A stretch of 64,000 nucleotides of DNA from Macquaria australasica (taxonomy: Eukaryota; Chordata; Actinopteri; Centrarchiformes; Percichthyidae): the NCBI GenBank assembly GCA_005408345.1, contig SEMN01000643.1, positions 62,001 to 126,000 of the forward strand, in the 5' to 3' direction. How positions within the stretch are numbered: position 1 is the first letter of the stretch; every line of letters starts with the position of its first letter. Positions 10,016 through 20,626 of this stretch are shown in pieces. Made by a program: the position numbers and the translations under genes. The notes below the pieces were generated by a model. That model ran no database searches, was not told where the DNA came from, and saw only the letters and a program-made list of their open reading frames with translations.

Positions 10016-11177
10016 TGTAGCGATCTGCTATCTTGACCACAGGAGGTTATTATATTTTGGCGAATCACACACACACCTATGCTGGTCTCACACACACACA
10101 CCCCCGTAAACCAATCCAGCCATTCACCTTCTTTTAAATGGTGATGACGCTGAAGTCCAAGATGGCGCCGTACTACGAGGAAGCAGCGAGTCCGCCGGTC
10201 AGAGCGGTGAGTGGGCGGTTGGCATGCGTCTTCTTTGTTTCGGGTTATAGTCCGCGTACGTAAATCCGTTTTAAGTGGCACCCCAGATGGGACTCGAACC
10301 CACAATCCCTGGCTTAGGCCAGTGCCTTACCCATTATTACTTTTTATGTAACGGTATGACCAGGTGCTTGGGGTGCCAGTCAGGTCAGTGCCTAACTAAT
10401 TTTTTTCCAGGGTTAGGAGTTGTTATTTTAAGTTAGTCAACCGTACACAGGACTCAAGCATAGAGCATAATAAACACACAACACTCATATCTTGAACCCT
10501 CAGGACCCCTAAGCACAAGCAAAACATAGTATAGGCCACAAACAATAAAGCACCACAACAGAAATCTCTGTTCACTCCAGTGTATTAAGTGCAGGCAACG
10601 TAGTTCTCCCCCCAAAATCCAGTCCGTATTTTTCTTTCACCAGATTCCCAAAACAACCATTATGAAGATACAAACAAATGTTCGCTTACAGCCCAACTTC
10701 ATTCTGTTCCGTGAGGCAAAGGATTAAGAGAAAGAAAAGAAAAGAAAAACAAAATGTAACGCTCACGGCTTTTACCGGAGTACCTGTAAGTCATGTGCGT
10801 CAGTCCAGTGACATCCAGTCCGTGGTTTCTGTCGAGTCAGTCGGGGTCTGTACCCCGCAGGAACTCCAGGCAGTCTGAAGAGCTCCTGGGAAGTATTTGC
10901 CCGGGGGTTTCAGCCAGGGAGCAACGGATTTACTTACACGGACTATAACCCAAAACAAAGAAAACGCACGCCAACCACCCACTCACCACTCTGACCGGCG
11001 AACTCGCTGCTTCCTCGTAGTACGGCGCCATCTTGGACTTCAGCGTCATCGCCATTTAAAAGAAGGCAAATGGCTGGATTGGTTTACGGGGGTGTGTGTG
11101 TGTGAGACCGGCATAGGTGTGTGTGTGATTCGCCAAAATATAATAACCTCCCGTGGTCAAGATAGCAGATCGCTACA
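10016..11177. mobile_element. Ginger-like DNA transposon (non-autonomous) with 255-bp terminal inverted repeats
   Basis: The arms 10016-10270 and 10923-11177 are inverted copies with about 13 mismatches by eye. Many mismatches are C/T or G/A differences, several in CpG context. The element starts TGTAGCGATCTGCTATC, ends with its complement, and is flanked by ACCT on both sides (10012-10015, 11178-11181). TGTNR...YNACA ends, a 4-bp duplication and long arms are the published hallmarks of Ginger transposons. Each arm, read inward, has CCAAT, a TTTTAAATG box, a CAAGATGGCGCC (YY1-type) motif and a GCGGTGAGT or GTGGTGAGT donor-like site, so it looks like a promoter. The 652-bp interior encodes no integrase. 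The alternative is a pair of LTRs in inverted orientation. Confidence 0.65.
10276..10336 (-). pseudogene. tRNA-Arg(CCT)-derived 3' fragment with CCA end
   Basis: Read on the minus strand, 10336-10276 matches the 3' two-thirds of vertebrate tRNA-Arg-CCT as I remember it: D-stem part GGTAAGGCACTGG, T-arm GGTTCGAGTCCCATC, acceptor CTGGGGTG, followed by CCA. Three nucleotides are missing in the anticodon loop and the 5' third is absent, so it cannot be a functional tRNA gene. The templated CCA points to a copy of a mature tRNA, or to a retroelement primer-binding site extended far beyond the usual 18 nt. It lies five bases inside the left arm of the Ginger-like element. Confidence 0.75.
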
Positions 11178-11181
11178 ACCT

Positions 11182-11313
11182 TACTGATAGGCCTAAGGTA
11201 TGTAGAGTGGACAAATTTCAAAAATTGAGGGAAAATGCCAAAAGTGTACTTTTGAGCCGATTTTGAGCGTGAAATTTTGGGCAGATGCTCCGCACGGGCC
11301 CCAGATTATTATG
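11182..11313. repeat. Host repeat sequence between two insertions
   Basis: It contains AAGGTATGTAGAGTGGACA, resembling the AAGGTATTTGAAGTGGACA word of the 181-bp repeat, so it belongs to the same repeated host sequence. Confidence 0.45.
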
Positions 11314-11666
11314 GAGTGAAAATAGTCTCAATATTATTTGTAAATGTGTATTCCATGATTTGTAACTGAAAAACAAGATTTGTAACTGAAAAACAAGATT
11401 TGTAAATGTATATTACATGATTTGTAACTGAAAAACAAGATTTGTAACTGAAAACAAACGATTTGAAAATATTTTACTTACAGACTTTTAACTTCAGCTT
11501 CTCAGATCTGATCCTTTTCGCTTTCAAAAAGCTTCCTGCGCATACAAATGTCTCGTGTTACGCACGGATCAGGTTACTTTCGCTTTCAGGTTTAAATTAA
11601 ACCTTGTTTTTCAGTTACAAATCATGGAATACACATTTACAAATAATATTGAGACTATTTTCACTC
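11314..11666. mobile_element. MITE with perfect 64-bp terminal inverted repeats
   Basis: Arms 11314-11377 and 11603-11666 are exact inverted copies, beginning GAGTGAAAATAGTCTC. Just inside the left arm a 20-21-bp word (GATTTGTAACTGAAAAACAA) is repeated in tandem, with variation, to about 11470. There is no coding capacity. Flanks read TTATG before and TATTT after, so no clean target duplication can be stated and the superfamily is undetermined. Perfect arms suggest a fairly young insertion. Confidence 0.85.
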
Positions 11667-12860
11667 TATTTTCAGCGACACGGTTGATGGCCCGGTGTGA
11701 TTTTGGAGTCCCTACACATTTCAGAAGTGTAATTGTGGCCTTAATTGGTCAGGGGTCACGAAAAGGTCACCTGTCCACTGGCAGTACCTTAACATGGAGA
11801 TTTTGAGAGGTCATATTTCCAAAACGGTCCATATTTGAAAGCTGAGATTTTGGGGCATTCACCCCCAGGGGTGGAGCTCACAGTGCACCGAGTTTAAAGC
11901 AAATTGGCCCACGAGGCTGAAATAGCTGAGAACCCAAGATTTGCCAGAAATGGTCAAAATTCAAGCATCTTCGATCGGCTTCATTTTCGCAGCGTCTGAT
12001 CCTTAGGGTTAGAGGGTGGTGGGGTTAAATTTTCAGCCGGCTGGCCCAAGTAGCTTTGGAGAGATGGGCCTGTACATTTGGCACACCTGAAGCCATTTGC
12101 CAGTGGACAGCTGGGTGTACAATGGCAATACCGTTCCAGTGTTATACCAAAGGTATTGCCATTGGACGGTGGGCAATGCGTCCACTCCCAAATACCCCAC
12201 GTAGTGCAAATTCAAAGGGTAACTCGGAAAGCTGCCAAACTGGCACGATGGCACCTGGGACCCCGTTTGAACCACAGGCCAGGGATGGGCCCCTTTATCC
12301 CTGGGAGGGGCCTCGGGGTCCATCAGAGCCAAAATTGCACTTACATCTCCGGACGGATCCCAAACTTGGACAGCCAATAGGGCCCGGGACCCCCATCTCT
12401 CCCCCCGAATGTGGACTCGATCAGACGACGTGAAATTAAGGAGCACCCGTACAGCCGTTTTGTCGCGAGCGTCGGAATTGAGGTGGGCGCGCTTATTTTG
12501 GCGAATATCGGGTGAAAAATGGCTTCGTTGGGTGAAAAAAATGCAACAGACGCGAAGTGGATGAAAAAGCAAGTCAAATGGACACTTTAAGTGTTTTGTC
12601 CATTTGGAGGACATTAACAATGTTAATTGTCTTCATAGTGGACAGAGGCCTCACAGAAGCGAAACAGCGCCTCCAACAGGTTTCGTCCAGTCAGCACACC
12701 CGGCCGTCCAATGTCAAGGACGTTGCATCTGATTTGGACTTTATAAGTCCATCGCCACAACATTTGTCCATTGGCAGGAAATCGCCATTCATTTTTTGTC
12801 CAAAAAGTGGCCACTTCCCTTACCTTTGTAGTGTGTGTAATTTCCCTTACAATCCCCCAT
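11667..12860. repeat. Unclassified repeat-like sequence
   Basis: It continues the host sequence of the two MITE-type insertions, with phrases such as GGTCACCTGTCCACTGGCAG and CCACCCCAGGGG-like blocks. Open frames on both strands (12033-12620 minus, 12056-12433 plus) overlap each other and show no domain. CpG-rich parts (12440-12500) are consistent with a high-copy element. I cannot name it. Confidence 0.35.
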
Positions 12861-13004
12861 TCTGAATATGCTTAATCAATCATAAAATACACTCAAATAT
12901 AATCATGTTTGAATACCGAATTGCACATCTTTGAATACCTTCACTGCACATGTAGTCGTATAAATTTCCTTCGTCTGATCATGCTGAATCTTGTATAGTT
13001 TAAC

Positions 13005-13312
13005 CTTAACAGGTGTGGCCCTTCTGTGTGGAGTTTGCATGTTCTCCCCATGTCCGCGTGGGTTCTCTCCGGGCACTCCGGCTTCCTCCCACCATCCAAA
13101 GACATGCAAGTTAGGTTAACTGGTGATTCTAAATTGTCCGTAGGTGTGAATGCTTGTCTGTCTCTATGTGTCAGCCCTGTGATTGACTGGCGACCAGTAG
13201 TCCTGGGTGTACCCTGCCTCTCGCCCAATGTCAGCTGGGATTGGCGGGATTGGCTCCAGCCCCCTGCGACCCTCTAAGAGGATAAGCGGTATAGAAAATG
13301 GATGGATGGATG
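13005..13312 (+). mobile_element. V-SINE-like SINE, 5'-truncated, (GATG)n tail
   Basis: It contains the conserved core GGAGTTTGCATGTTCTCCCC, the words CTTCCTCCCACCATCCAAAG and GACATGCAAG, and ends GGATAAGCGGTATAGAAAAT followed by GGAT repeats. The longer copy at 39901-40290 has the same body plus a tRNA-like head. The tail matches the 3' end of the Rex3 fragment at 15590-15625, as expected if Rex3/RTE enzymes mobilise it. Confidence 0.75.
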
Positions 13313-14744
13313 ATTAGGGTGTCTTTTGAACATTGGAAATGATTTATTACGCTAAATGTTTCAGGAAAAATTGAAATGATGTAAGTCATATCAAACCTGA
13401 TGCTTGGGAATTATCAGCCTCAAGTGACTGAATGGAAATAACGATAAATGATGTAAAAAGTCTTTCTTGCTGACAGACTCTCCTACTCTCTGACTTTAAT
13501 TATATCCATAATAAAAGTTAATGGGGGAAATAACTGATCATGAAAAGAAAAATCTATTCTAATTCTAATAAATGAAGAAAGTTGTTTCTGGTTCTTTTGT
13601 TGTTCAGACCTACAATTAACACCGATTCAAATAAATAAATGCAAATAAAATATAAAACTTGGGAGTGATAGACAGATAACAGATTAAAGTCAAGTGTGTC
13701 AGACTGAATAAAAGTCCTGTCCATCAGTCCTTACTGGAGCACCATCGACACACTGCAGTGAATTAAGGCTGCTGGCACCATCAATATAAGTGAACAGGGT
13801 TTACTAAACTATATACTGTAACATGTTGCACCAGCTTTATAGTAAAGATGTCTCCAAGATATTGTGATTCTGTTGACCTTGCATGTCTTTCCTACTTTTT
13901 CATTCATTTCATTTCAGCTTTTGTCTCTTATCTTCTGGTCCCTATCGCATGACAATAGTAAACACCAGTCAACAGTCTCACATAGCCTGCTATACATTTG
14001 CCAAAGTTGGGAACCCATGTCTACATTTATGCTGAGTTGACGTGGTCTGACACTATCACATATACAGCAGACATCAGATTAAAAAGACCATCTGAGGAAA
14101 TAGCTATCTAGGGCTATGGTGTTATCTTTTGTAACTACATTACTTTGTGCTGTAGCAGTGGCTAGATGTTTCTATCATGAAAACCTTCAAGAGCACTGAT
14201 GCTTATCAATGTGAATGTGCATAATATATGCATGTTATTAACATTATTTACTTTATTGACACTTACCCTGGAATTATGTGTTCAACTGCCAATTGTTTGG
14301 GAAGTGTAAAACCCCCCCAACTATTTATTGCATGTGTGGTTGATTTGGCTGTTCACAAGACAGGTGGCTCTACAACCATCAAACTGACAAAGTGAATAAA
14401 ATGTAAATTGATCAATGATTTCTGAATCAGTTATCCCAACTATATTGTAGTTGGACAAAAAGTATATTTCTGATCACTATTTAAGTTCCAGCTCCCAGCT
14501 TTGGCAGCAGATACACAAATACTCTGGGTGGAAGCAGGCAGCAAAAAGTGGCCAGGAGGCCTCAAATTGCAGCTCAGCCCTTAAATACCCACAGATGGAC
14601 TGTGATTGGCTGCAGGTCCCCAGATTCATTGGCCAACAGCACGTGGAAGGACAAGGACATAGAGCTGAGGTCTACAGGGCCTAAGGAACATCACAGCACA
14701 TATTAACACATTTTTTAACAGTTACATATTCCTCTGTGGGTGGA
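13313..14744. other. No gene recognised
   Basis: AT-rich sequence. A C-run lies near 14312. Positions 14480-14680 are less AT-rich and include GACTGTGATTGGCTGC (an inverted CCAAT box), but no coding sequence is attached. Confidence 0.3.
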
Positions 14745-15250
14745 TGTAACAGGCAAGACTAGAGTAGAAGCTCACGCTTCCTTGTCTTTATATCGGTGGC
14801 TTCTATCTCCTCTTTTGGCCAGCTTATTATGCCAGCGGGGTATCTGATGACGGGCAGGGCGTAAGTGTTGATAGCTTGGACCTTGTTCTTCCCATTCAGC
14901 TGACTTGTCAGGACTTGCCTTACTCTGTGGAGGTATTTGGCTGTGGCTGATTTCCTTGTGGCCTCTTCATGGTTCCCATTTGCTTGCGGGATCCCAAGGT
15001 ACTTGTAGCTGTCCTCAACATCTGCTATGTAATCTGATTCCTTCAGTTCTGACTACCTTCCCTCTCTTGGATACCATCCGACCACACTTATCTAGTCCAA
15101 ATGACATTCCAATGTCGTTGCTGTAGATCCTGGTGGTGTGGATCAGTGAGTCAATGTCTCGCTCACTCCTGGCATACAGCTTGATGTCATCCATGTAGAG
15201 ATGGTGGCTGATGGTTGCTCCATTCCGTAGCCGGTTGTATCCGTAGTAAC
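14745..15250 (-). mobile_element. Dong/R4-like LINE reverse transcriptase fragment
   Basis: On the minus strand, 15250-14745 reads NRLRNGATISHHLYMDDIKL, DIGMSFGLDKCGRMV, a YKYLGIP segment, LTSQLNGKNKVQAINTYALP and WPKEEIEATDIKTRK. This is the palm-to-thumb part of a LINE reverse transcriptase, with MDD at the active site. A frameshift lies near 15050. The clade name is from memory of similar sequences; another LINE clade is possible. It abuts a Rex3 piece in the opposite orientation at 15255. Confidence 0.65.
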
Positions 15251-15254
15251 TCTT

Positions 15255-15625
15255 CCGATTTGGTGGCCTCAGAATAGCATCTCTGCTCTTTGCGGATGAT
15301 GTGGTTCTGTTGGCTTCATCGGGCTGTGACCTTCATCATGCACTGGGGCGGTTTGCAGCCGAGTGTGAAGTGGCTGGGATGAGAGTCAGCACCTCCAAGT
15401 CCGAGGCCATGATTCTTAGCCGGAAAACGACGGACTGCCCCCTTTGGGTTTGAGGTAAGTTTTGAGGTAAGTTACTGCCCCAGACGGGGGAGTTCAAGTA
15501 TCTCGGGGTCTTGTTCATGAGTGATGGTAAGATGGAGCGTGAGATGACAACCCTGCTTAGCCTGCTGCCACTGTGACCCGGCCCCGGATAAGCGGAAGAA
15601 AATGGATGAGTAGATGGATGTTTTA
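15255..15625 (+). mobile_element. Rex3 (RTE clade) LINE fragment with 3' end
   Basis: Positions 15260-15450 read RFGGLRIASLLFADDVVLLA and SEAMILSRKTTDCPLWV, including an intact FADD. The frame then breaks, resumes with TGEFKYLGVLFMSDGKMERE, and ends in CCCCGGATAAGCGGAAGAAA and GATG-type repeats. The same protein region occurs on the minus strand at 33660-34490. There is a large deletion between the KYLGVLF block and the 3' end. Confidence 0.85.
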
Positions 15626-16960
15626 TTTGCTTGGCCATAGGACATATTTGTACTTGGACAGATATTTGTACTTGAATATACAAAATGGCACACTGCTTAC
15701 CAACACCACAGAGTGAAATAACAACGTGAAAATGATCGAAGCCACAGCCACAGCAGGGCTAGACATTACTGTTGTGAAATATCAACATTGTTGGCCAATA
15801 ACCACAGCCTTTATGGAGCCAGGACAGTGACTTTAAAATTTGGCATCAAAAATAAAATTTGGCATTGAAAACAAAACCTGAACTGAATAAGGAAACATTG
15901 GCAATGAAACATTTGTTTTGGAAAAAGATGTATTGGCACTGAAACGCTATAAGTGAAGTAAAGTCCCTTTAGGCCATAAAAAAACTGTCACCGTTTTGGT
16001 GTCAAGAGGAGGGGTTTGAGGGGGGGGCAAGGAGAGCATGATTTACATATAATAAAATAATTTGGAAAAATACAAAGACTAAATAAAGCATCTTTGATGT
16101 GAGAATGAGGCTACCAACTATCTTTATATACAGCAATTACACCAGGATACTACAGCTATATACACTACCCTCTAACTTTTTACTGGCAGTATAGAATTAT
16201 TCTGATAGAACTCATCTATTTCCCATCACACCACTGCTCTGTACTCACTCCATCTCTCTGCCTCCTCTCTTTTCTTACTCTTTAATTAATAATTTTCACG
16301 GCCACTGAAGATAAGAGTGCAAATGTTATTCTGTGTAACAGCTAAGTTATGATTTTCTCTGACATTTTTTAGAGAAAATTATTAAAATCCCTAGACAGAT
16401 GGCCCCTTTCTTATGTAAAACTATGCAGATAAATGTCTTTCTATTAGCATATATTAAAGTGTAGAAGATGGTGTCAGTGTGCCTCTCTCTGTCACTGGCT
16501 GGAAAGTAAAGGGATGCAGAGCCAGGTGAAGCACAGACTCCACTAATTACCTGCAACATTAGGCAGCACATAATGAGGTGACAACTTCTAGTCCCAAAAA
16601 TAGGGGGTGGGAGGAGAGGTAGAATATTGAAGAGAGAGTAGAAGGAATGTAGAGAGATAGACAATGGAGGTGATTTGAGTGAGTTTCATTCATACAGTTG
16701 TAGGGACCACGGGAACTCCACAGATGAATTTGTTCATTGTGTGACTTCAACTTTTATTTTGAAATGTAAGACATTACGTTTACAGTCGTCCCTCTCCTCC
16801 AATCACTTCCTGTGGCCAGGTCAAGAAAACCCCAGCTCCCCTATTGTTCTCTCTCTTACCTCTTCTCCTCTCATTGCTCTCTGACCTCGATGGAGGTCCC
16901 CTCCACTGTGGTCTACACGGAGCAGACTCACTTAACCCTTCTTTTGGCAGCGATGCAAGA
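15626..16960. other. No gene recognised
   Basis: It contains a G run near 16020-16026 and otherwise unremarkable AT-rich sequence. Confidence 0.3.
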
Positions 16961-17003
16961 GCCTGCGTAAGGTCCCTGCGTAAGGTCCCTGCGTAAGGTC
17001 CCT
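16961..17003. repeat. Minisatellite, 13-bp unit, three copies
   Basis: CTGCGTAAGGTCC is repeated three times head to tail, followed by CTGGAGAT. Confidence 0.9.
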
Positions 17004-17176
17004 GGAGATTCCTTGGTGCAAAAAATCCTTGGGATTTTTAATCAAGTATACTGTGGGGTTTTATGTATGTATAGTTTTGAGTTGAGTCTGCTGTGGAGGA
17101 TTTATATCCTATACCAGAAAACTAAACTTTAAATACATTTCAATAATATCACTGTGGTCACAACATTTTAACATTC

Positions 17177-17198
17177 TTTTTTTTTTTTTTTTTTTTTT
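17177..17198. repeat. Poly-T run
   Basis: Twenty-two consecutive T residues, possibly the A tail of a minus-strand retroposed copy, although no body is recognised beside it. Confidence 0.8.
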
Positions 17199-19261
17199 AA
17201 GTTTTAACCTGGATCTAAACTTTTTGAGTTGCTGGAGTTGACTGATGAATGAACATAAAATCACTTTAGTTTATCAATATTATCAACTTTTTGTACCTTT
17301 TTGTTTTCTGAACTGTTAAATAGGAATGAGTTCAGCTTGAATCTGACAATTTTTCCCCCTCATTAATTTTTGGTGCCCCATAGGCCTTTTTAAGATACTT
17401 TACATATCACAGTAGGAAAAACACAGGTGTCAATAATAAAATGAATGATGTCTGAATTTCATTTAGCTGCTTCAGTTACAGGGTCCTGGTATTGTCCATG
17501 CTGGTGCACTGTCACGCTGTCCTGACTTACTGGGGCACTTAAATAGAACAAAACCATTGTCCTCTGTAGTCAGTGCAGTAACATTCAGCAACTAATGTTC
17601 TGATTTCAAAGCTGTTCACTGCACATAAAAACACCATGCTCAGCAGTACACATCCAAATGAGTCAGCTATTTCCACTGCATTATTACAATATACAAGTCT
17701 GACGAAGTAGGTTTCCAGTGTAAATGAGATCACACTAAAGCTGTTTGACAATACAACCTTGTAGTTACCAAAGGCTCCTGAGCTCTTGTTGTTGGTGTTA
17801 CCTGGTGTGTAATCCTCTTGTGCTGTCTGCGTTTTCATGGCCTCTCTCTTTTAATGGGGAAGCCTTGCCAGTCACCACCAGACAGCAAAGAGTAAAGCTT
17901 TCCTCCCTGCTATCAGCTACAACTAGTGCGTCCAATTTCACCTTCTCTGTCTCCATCCTCCCACTGTTGACAGCACACATCTCTTCTGAATGGGGGCAGC
18001 AGGGAAACAAAGGAAGAACAACATTAAGACCCATTTGTTGGGCTGTTTTTTTGTTTGTTTGGTTTTTATAGAGCTAGTGAAAAAAGGTGAAAGTGTCACC
18101 TCCCTTGTTGCGTTTTGGAAGCGTTGTGGAAGGAGATGCACAGCAGTTTAATAAGCTTGTAAAGAAGTTGTCTGTAGGAAGCTGTTTAGAAAGCCGGCTT
18201 TGTAGTTGCATGTGTGCTTTCAGTGAACACATTGTGAAAAATATTTCTCTCTCCTCTCCTTTCTCACTACTGTGTAGGGATTATATGGATTAAAGGAAAA
18301 TAAATAAAAATATGTAACAATAATAGTTTAAGGCCAATTCGAAGTTTATGTATGTTATCAGTGTAGGATAATGGTGCCAGGTTAGAAAAGAGGATGGTTA
18401 GTATGCATGCGAAACATAGTAGTGACGGATGTAACAAGTTCTATGAGTACTTGTATGCAGCATAACTAACATCAACTTAGCAGTGTGGCTGTCCAACAAC
18501 CTAACGATGAAACAGATCACAACTATACAGCTCAGTGAATAAACCAAATCAATACAGTACATTGACAAAAGTTAAGCAGTCCTGTGCTTAGCTGTGTACC
18601 ATTACTATGCTAACTAAATATGCCCAGTTAGTTACCAGTTCAGGAGAAGAGGCATTCCTTGGCATGCTGCTGTGTTAGCTGGTGATTCCATCGGTTGTTA
18701 TGAACACACTGTGTTCGGTTGTATAAAAAGTGTTTGTGTTTGATAGGCTGGATTTACATCCTGTCTCATGGTGGAAACTGTGTTTAGGCAATTAAACCAG
18801 TTTTTCGAGATTAGGGAAAGATTATGGTCATGGTTAACTTTTGAAGAAGTCAACACTAAGGATAAGGCTACCATTATTCTAAATTTTGCTTATTGTCATC
18901 AAATCCCATGAAAAAAACAAAACCAATAATTTATTTTCCTGTATTTGGGCTCAGATATTGGCACTCCCTGCAGTGTACACTTACGCCTCCATAGAGGATG
19001 ATGGGGGAGTGACTCTAACATATTTTCCTTCATCCAGGAGGTAGTTTAATTTCCAGTAGCAAGTAATTTTTTCTATTAAGTAGAGGGAGTTGCGCTTCCA
19101 AATGCTGCGTTGCTATATGGTGTGCTATATTTCTACTGTATCAGTGATCCAGATTACTGTTACCTGTACATCCAAGGTTATAGTGCAAACATGAACTGCT
19201 AATGCAGCATGGCTATTCAAAATACTGCAGATTTGACAAAATGTAAGCTAAAAAAAAAAAT
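17199..19261. other. No gene recognised
   Basis: About 2 kb without a supported feature. Overlapping short frames at 17745-18141 on both strands show no domain and no splice logic. Confidence 0.3.
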
Positions 19262-19590
19262 AGGGCTGCAAAGGGCAAACTATTGGCCTGGAGATGGAGG
19301 TGCATGAACCGCAATGTTCCTGGTTTATATCCTGCCAGGTGTATTAGAGTGGTCTTGTGAGGCTTTAATATGAAAATGGTTGGCCAGCAAATAACAGTCT
19401 TGTGTGCCTAGCCTCGCTGCAACCTGTTGTATTTTAGTCTTCTTCCTGTGGTCTCCAAATAAAGATGTGTTCGCTCATCTCTCTTGCCTCATTATTGAGA
19501 TCCGGCACAGTATATTACACCAGGGACCTTTGTTGCATGCCATTCACCATCTCACTCCTAATTTCCTATACAGACACATAATGGAGTTGA
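19262..19590 (+). mobile_element. tRNA-derived SINE, split by a solo LTR
   Basis: The head, 19262-19339, has a box-B-like CTGGTTTATATCC. After the inserted LTR, the body resumes at 19520 with CCAGGGACCTTTGTTGCATG and CCATTTCCTA-like text. That is the tail I recognise in a common fish SINE, where the box-B region normally runs straight into GGGACCTTTGTTGCATGTCA. The interruption therefore shows the true insertion site. Confidence 0.6.
19340..19519 (+). mobile_element. 180-bp solo LTR with CCAGG target duplication
   Basis: It begins TGTATTAGAG and ends TATATTACA, so it has TGT...ACA termini. CCAGG occurs immediately before (19335-19339) and after (19520-19524). A polyadenylation signal (CAAATAAAG) lies at about 19456-19464. 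These are LTR hallmarks. The small size suggests a compact gypsy/copia LTR or a TRIM-type element. Confidence 0.75.
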
Positions 19591-20036
19591 AAGACTAAAT
19601 GAAATGTTATTTTGCACTGAAAAATTAAGATTAAACCTGGATCAGAACGAGGCTTTGCTCTAAAATATGACAAATTATACTTATCAAACAGAGGGAATTT
19701 GAAATAAAGGCCTGCATCTAATACAAGCCAGCTTCAAATAAAAGGCCTGGTACCTTCTGCAGTTCAGGTAAATAAAGGCCTGTCACTATTGAGGAAATAT
19801 GGTATTTTCATTACCGATTAATCTGCAGATTGGATTGTACCATTATATTTCATAATACCATGTTTGTTTGTTTTTTGTTTGTTTTGTTTTTCAACATAAT
19901 GAGCTGAGTTTTAAAGAATGATTTAATTGTTAATATTACAGTATTATATATAATGTTAAATGATGAATGTTAATAATTTTGAATTAAATTCCACCACTTT
20001 AATATTTGATAAATACTAATATTTATACTACACATT
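19591..20036. other. No gene recognised
   Basis: AT-rich spacer with T-rich words near 19860-19890. Confidence 0.3.
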
Positions 20037-20290
20037 CTTTTTTTTTTTTTTTACAATTAGTAGCACACATTGCTCTATACTCTTTCAGCTTTTCAAAACT
20101 GTTCAGACAGTTCTCTTTACCAACATGCAATTCATCACAACAGTTAATCTAACAAATCCAAAAGGCACTTGTGCAACCAAAACACTTCTCAGGATTAACT
20201 CTCATACCAGAACACTGACCACAACATTTGTCTCCCAAAAGTAACACCTTGTCACTCATTAGACAATGACCTAATTTATTATTTCTTCAT
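20037..20290 (+). mobile_element. Terminal part of the IS630/Tc1-type element also present at 22402-23621
   Basis: After a T run, the sequence TACAATTAGTAGCACACATT and then TTTTCAAAACTGTTCAGACA, AACAGTTAATCTAACA and CAACCAAAACACTT matches, word for word with substitutions, the inverted right terminus of the element ending at 23621. No opposite terminus is visible, so the copy is truncated. Confidence 0.6.
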
Positions 20291-20622
20291 TTAGCATAAA
20301 CCAATATTCCATTACAACAAAAACGGCACTTCTTTATTGCATGGTTGCTACCTTACAGTATATGCCACAAAAATGAATCAGAAATTCATTCAGCCTATTG
20401 CTTCAGCCTACTAAAGCAATATGCAGCTATGTCCAGACATCCAGCATTCACTGTGTCCAAGAGGAACATCTGATCATGTGGCTGGTGTTCATAAGGTTTC
20501 CACCTCCATAAGGAAGTGTGTGTGTCTATGGGTGTATGTGGGGTACGACACAGAACTCAGTGGACAATTCTAAAGAGGTACTTAAAAAGAAAGCCTGACT
20601 TCTGTTAATCTAAACAGTTGAT
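20291..20622. other. No gene recognised
   Basis: Possibly internal sequence of the truncated element on its left; no coding pattern seen. Confidence 0.3.
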
Positions 20623-20626
20623 TTAA

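Noticed and set aside
10276..10336. Functional tRNA-Arg gene
   Set aside because: The 5' third and part of the anticodon loop are missing and CCA is encoded, which vertebrate tRNA genes do not have.
12033..12620. 195-codon minus-strand frame and overlapping plus-strand frames
   Set aside because: Overlapping frames on both strands in a CpG-rich repeat, without any domain.
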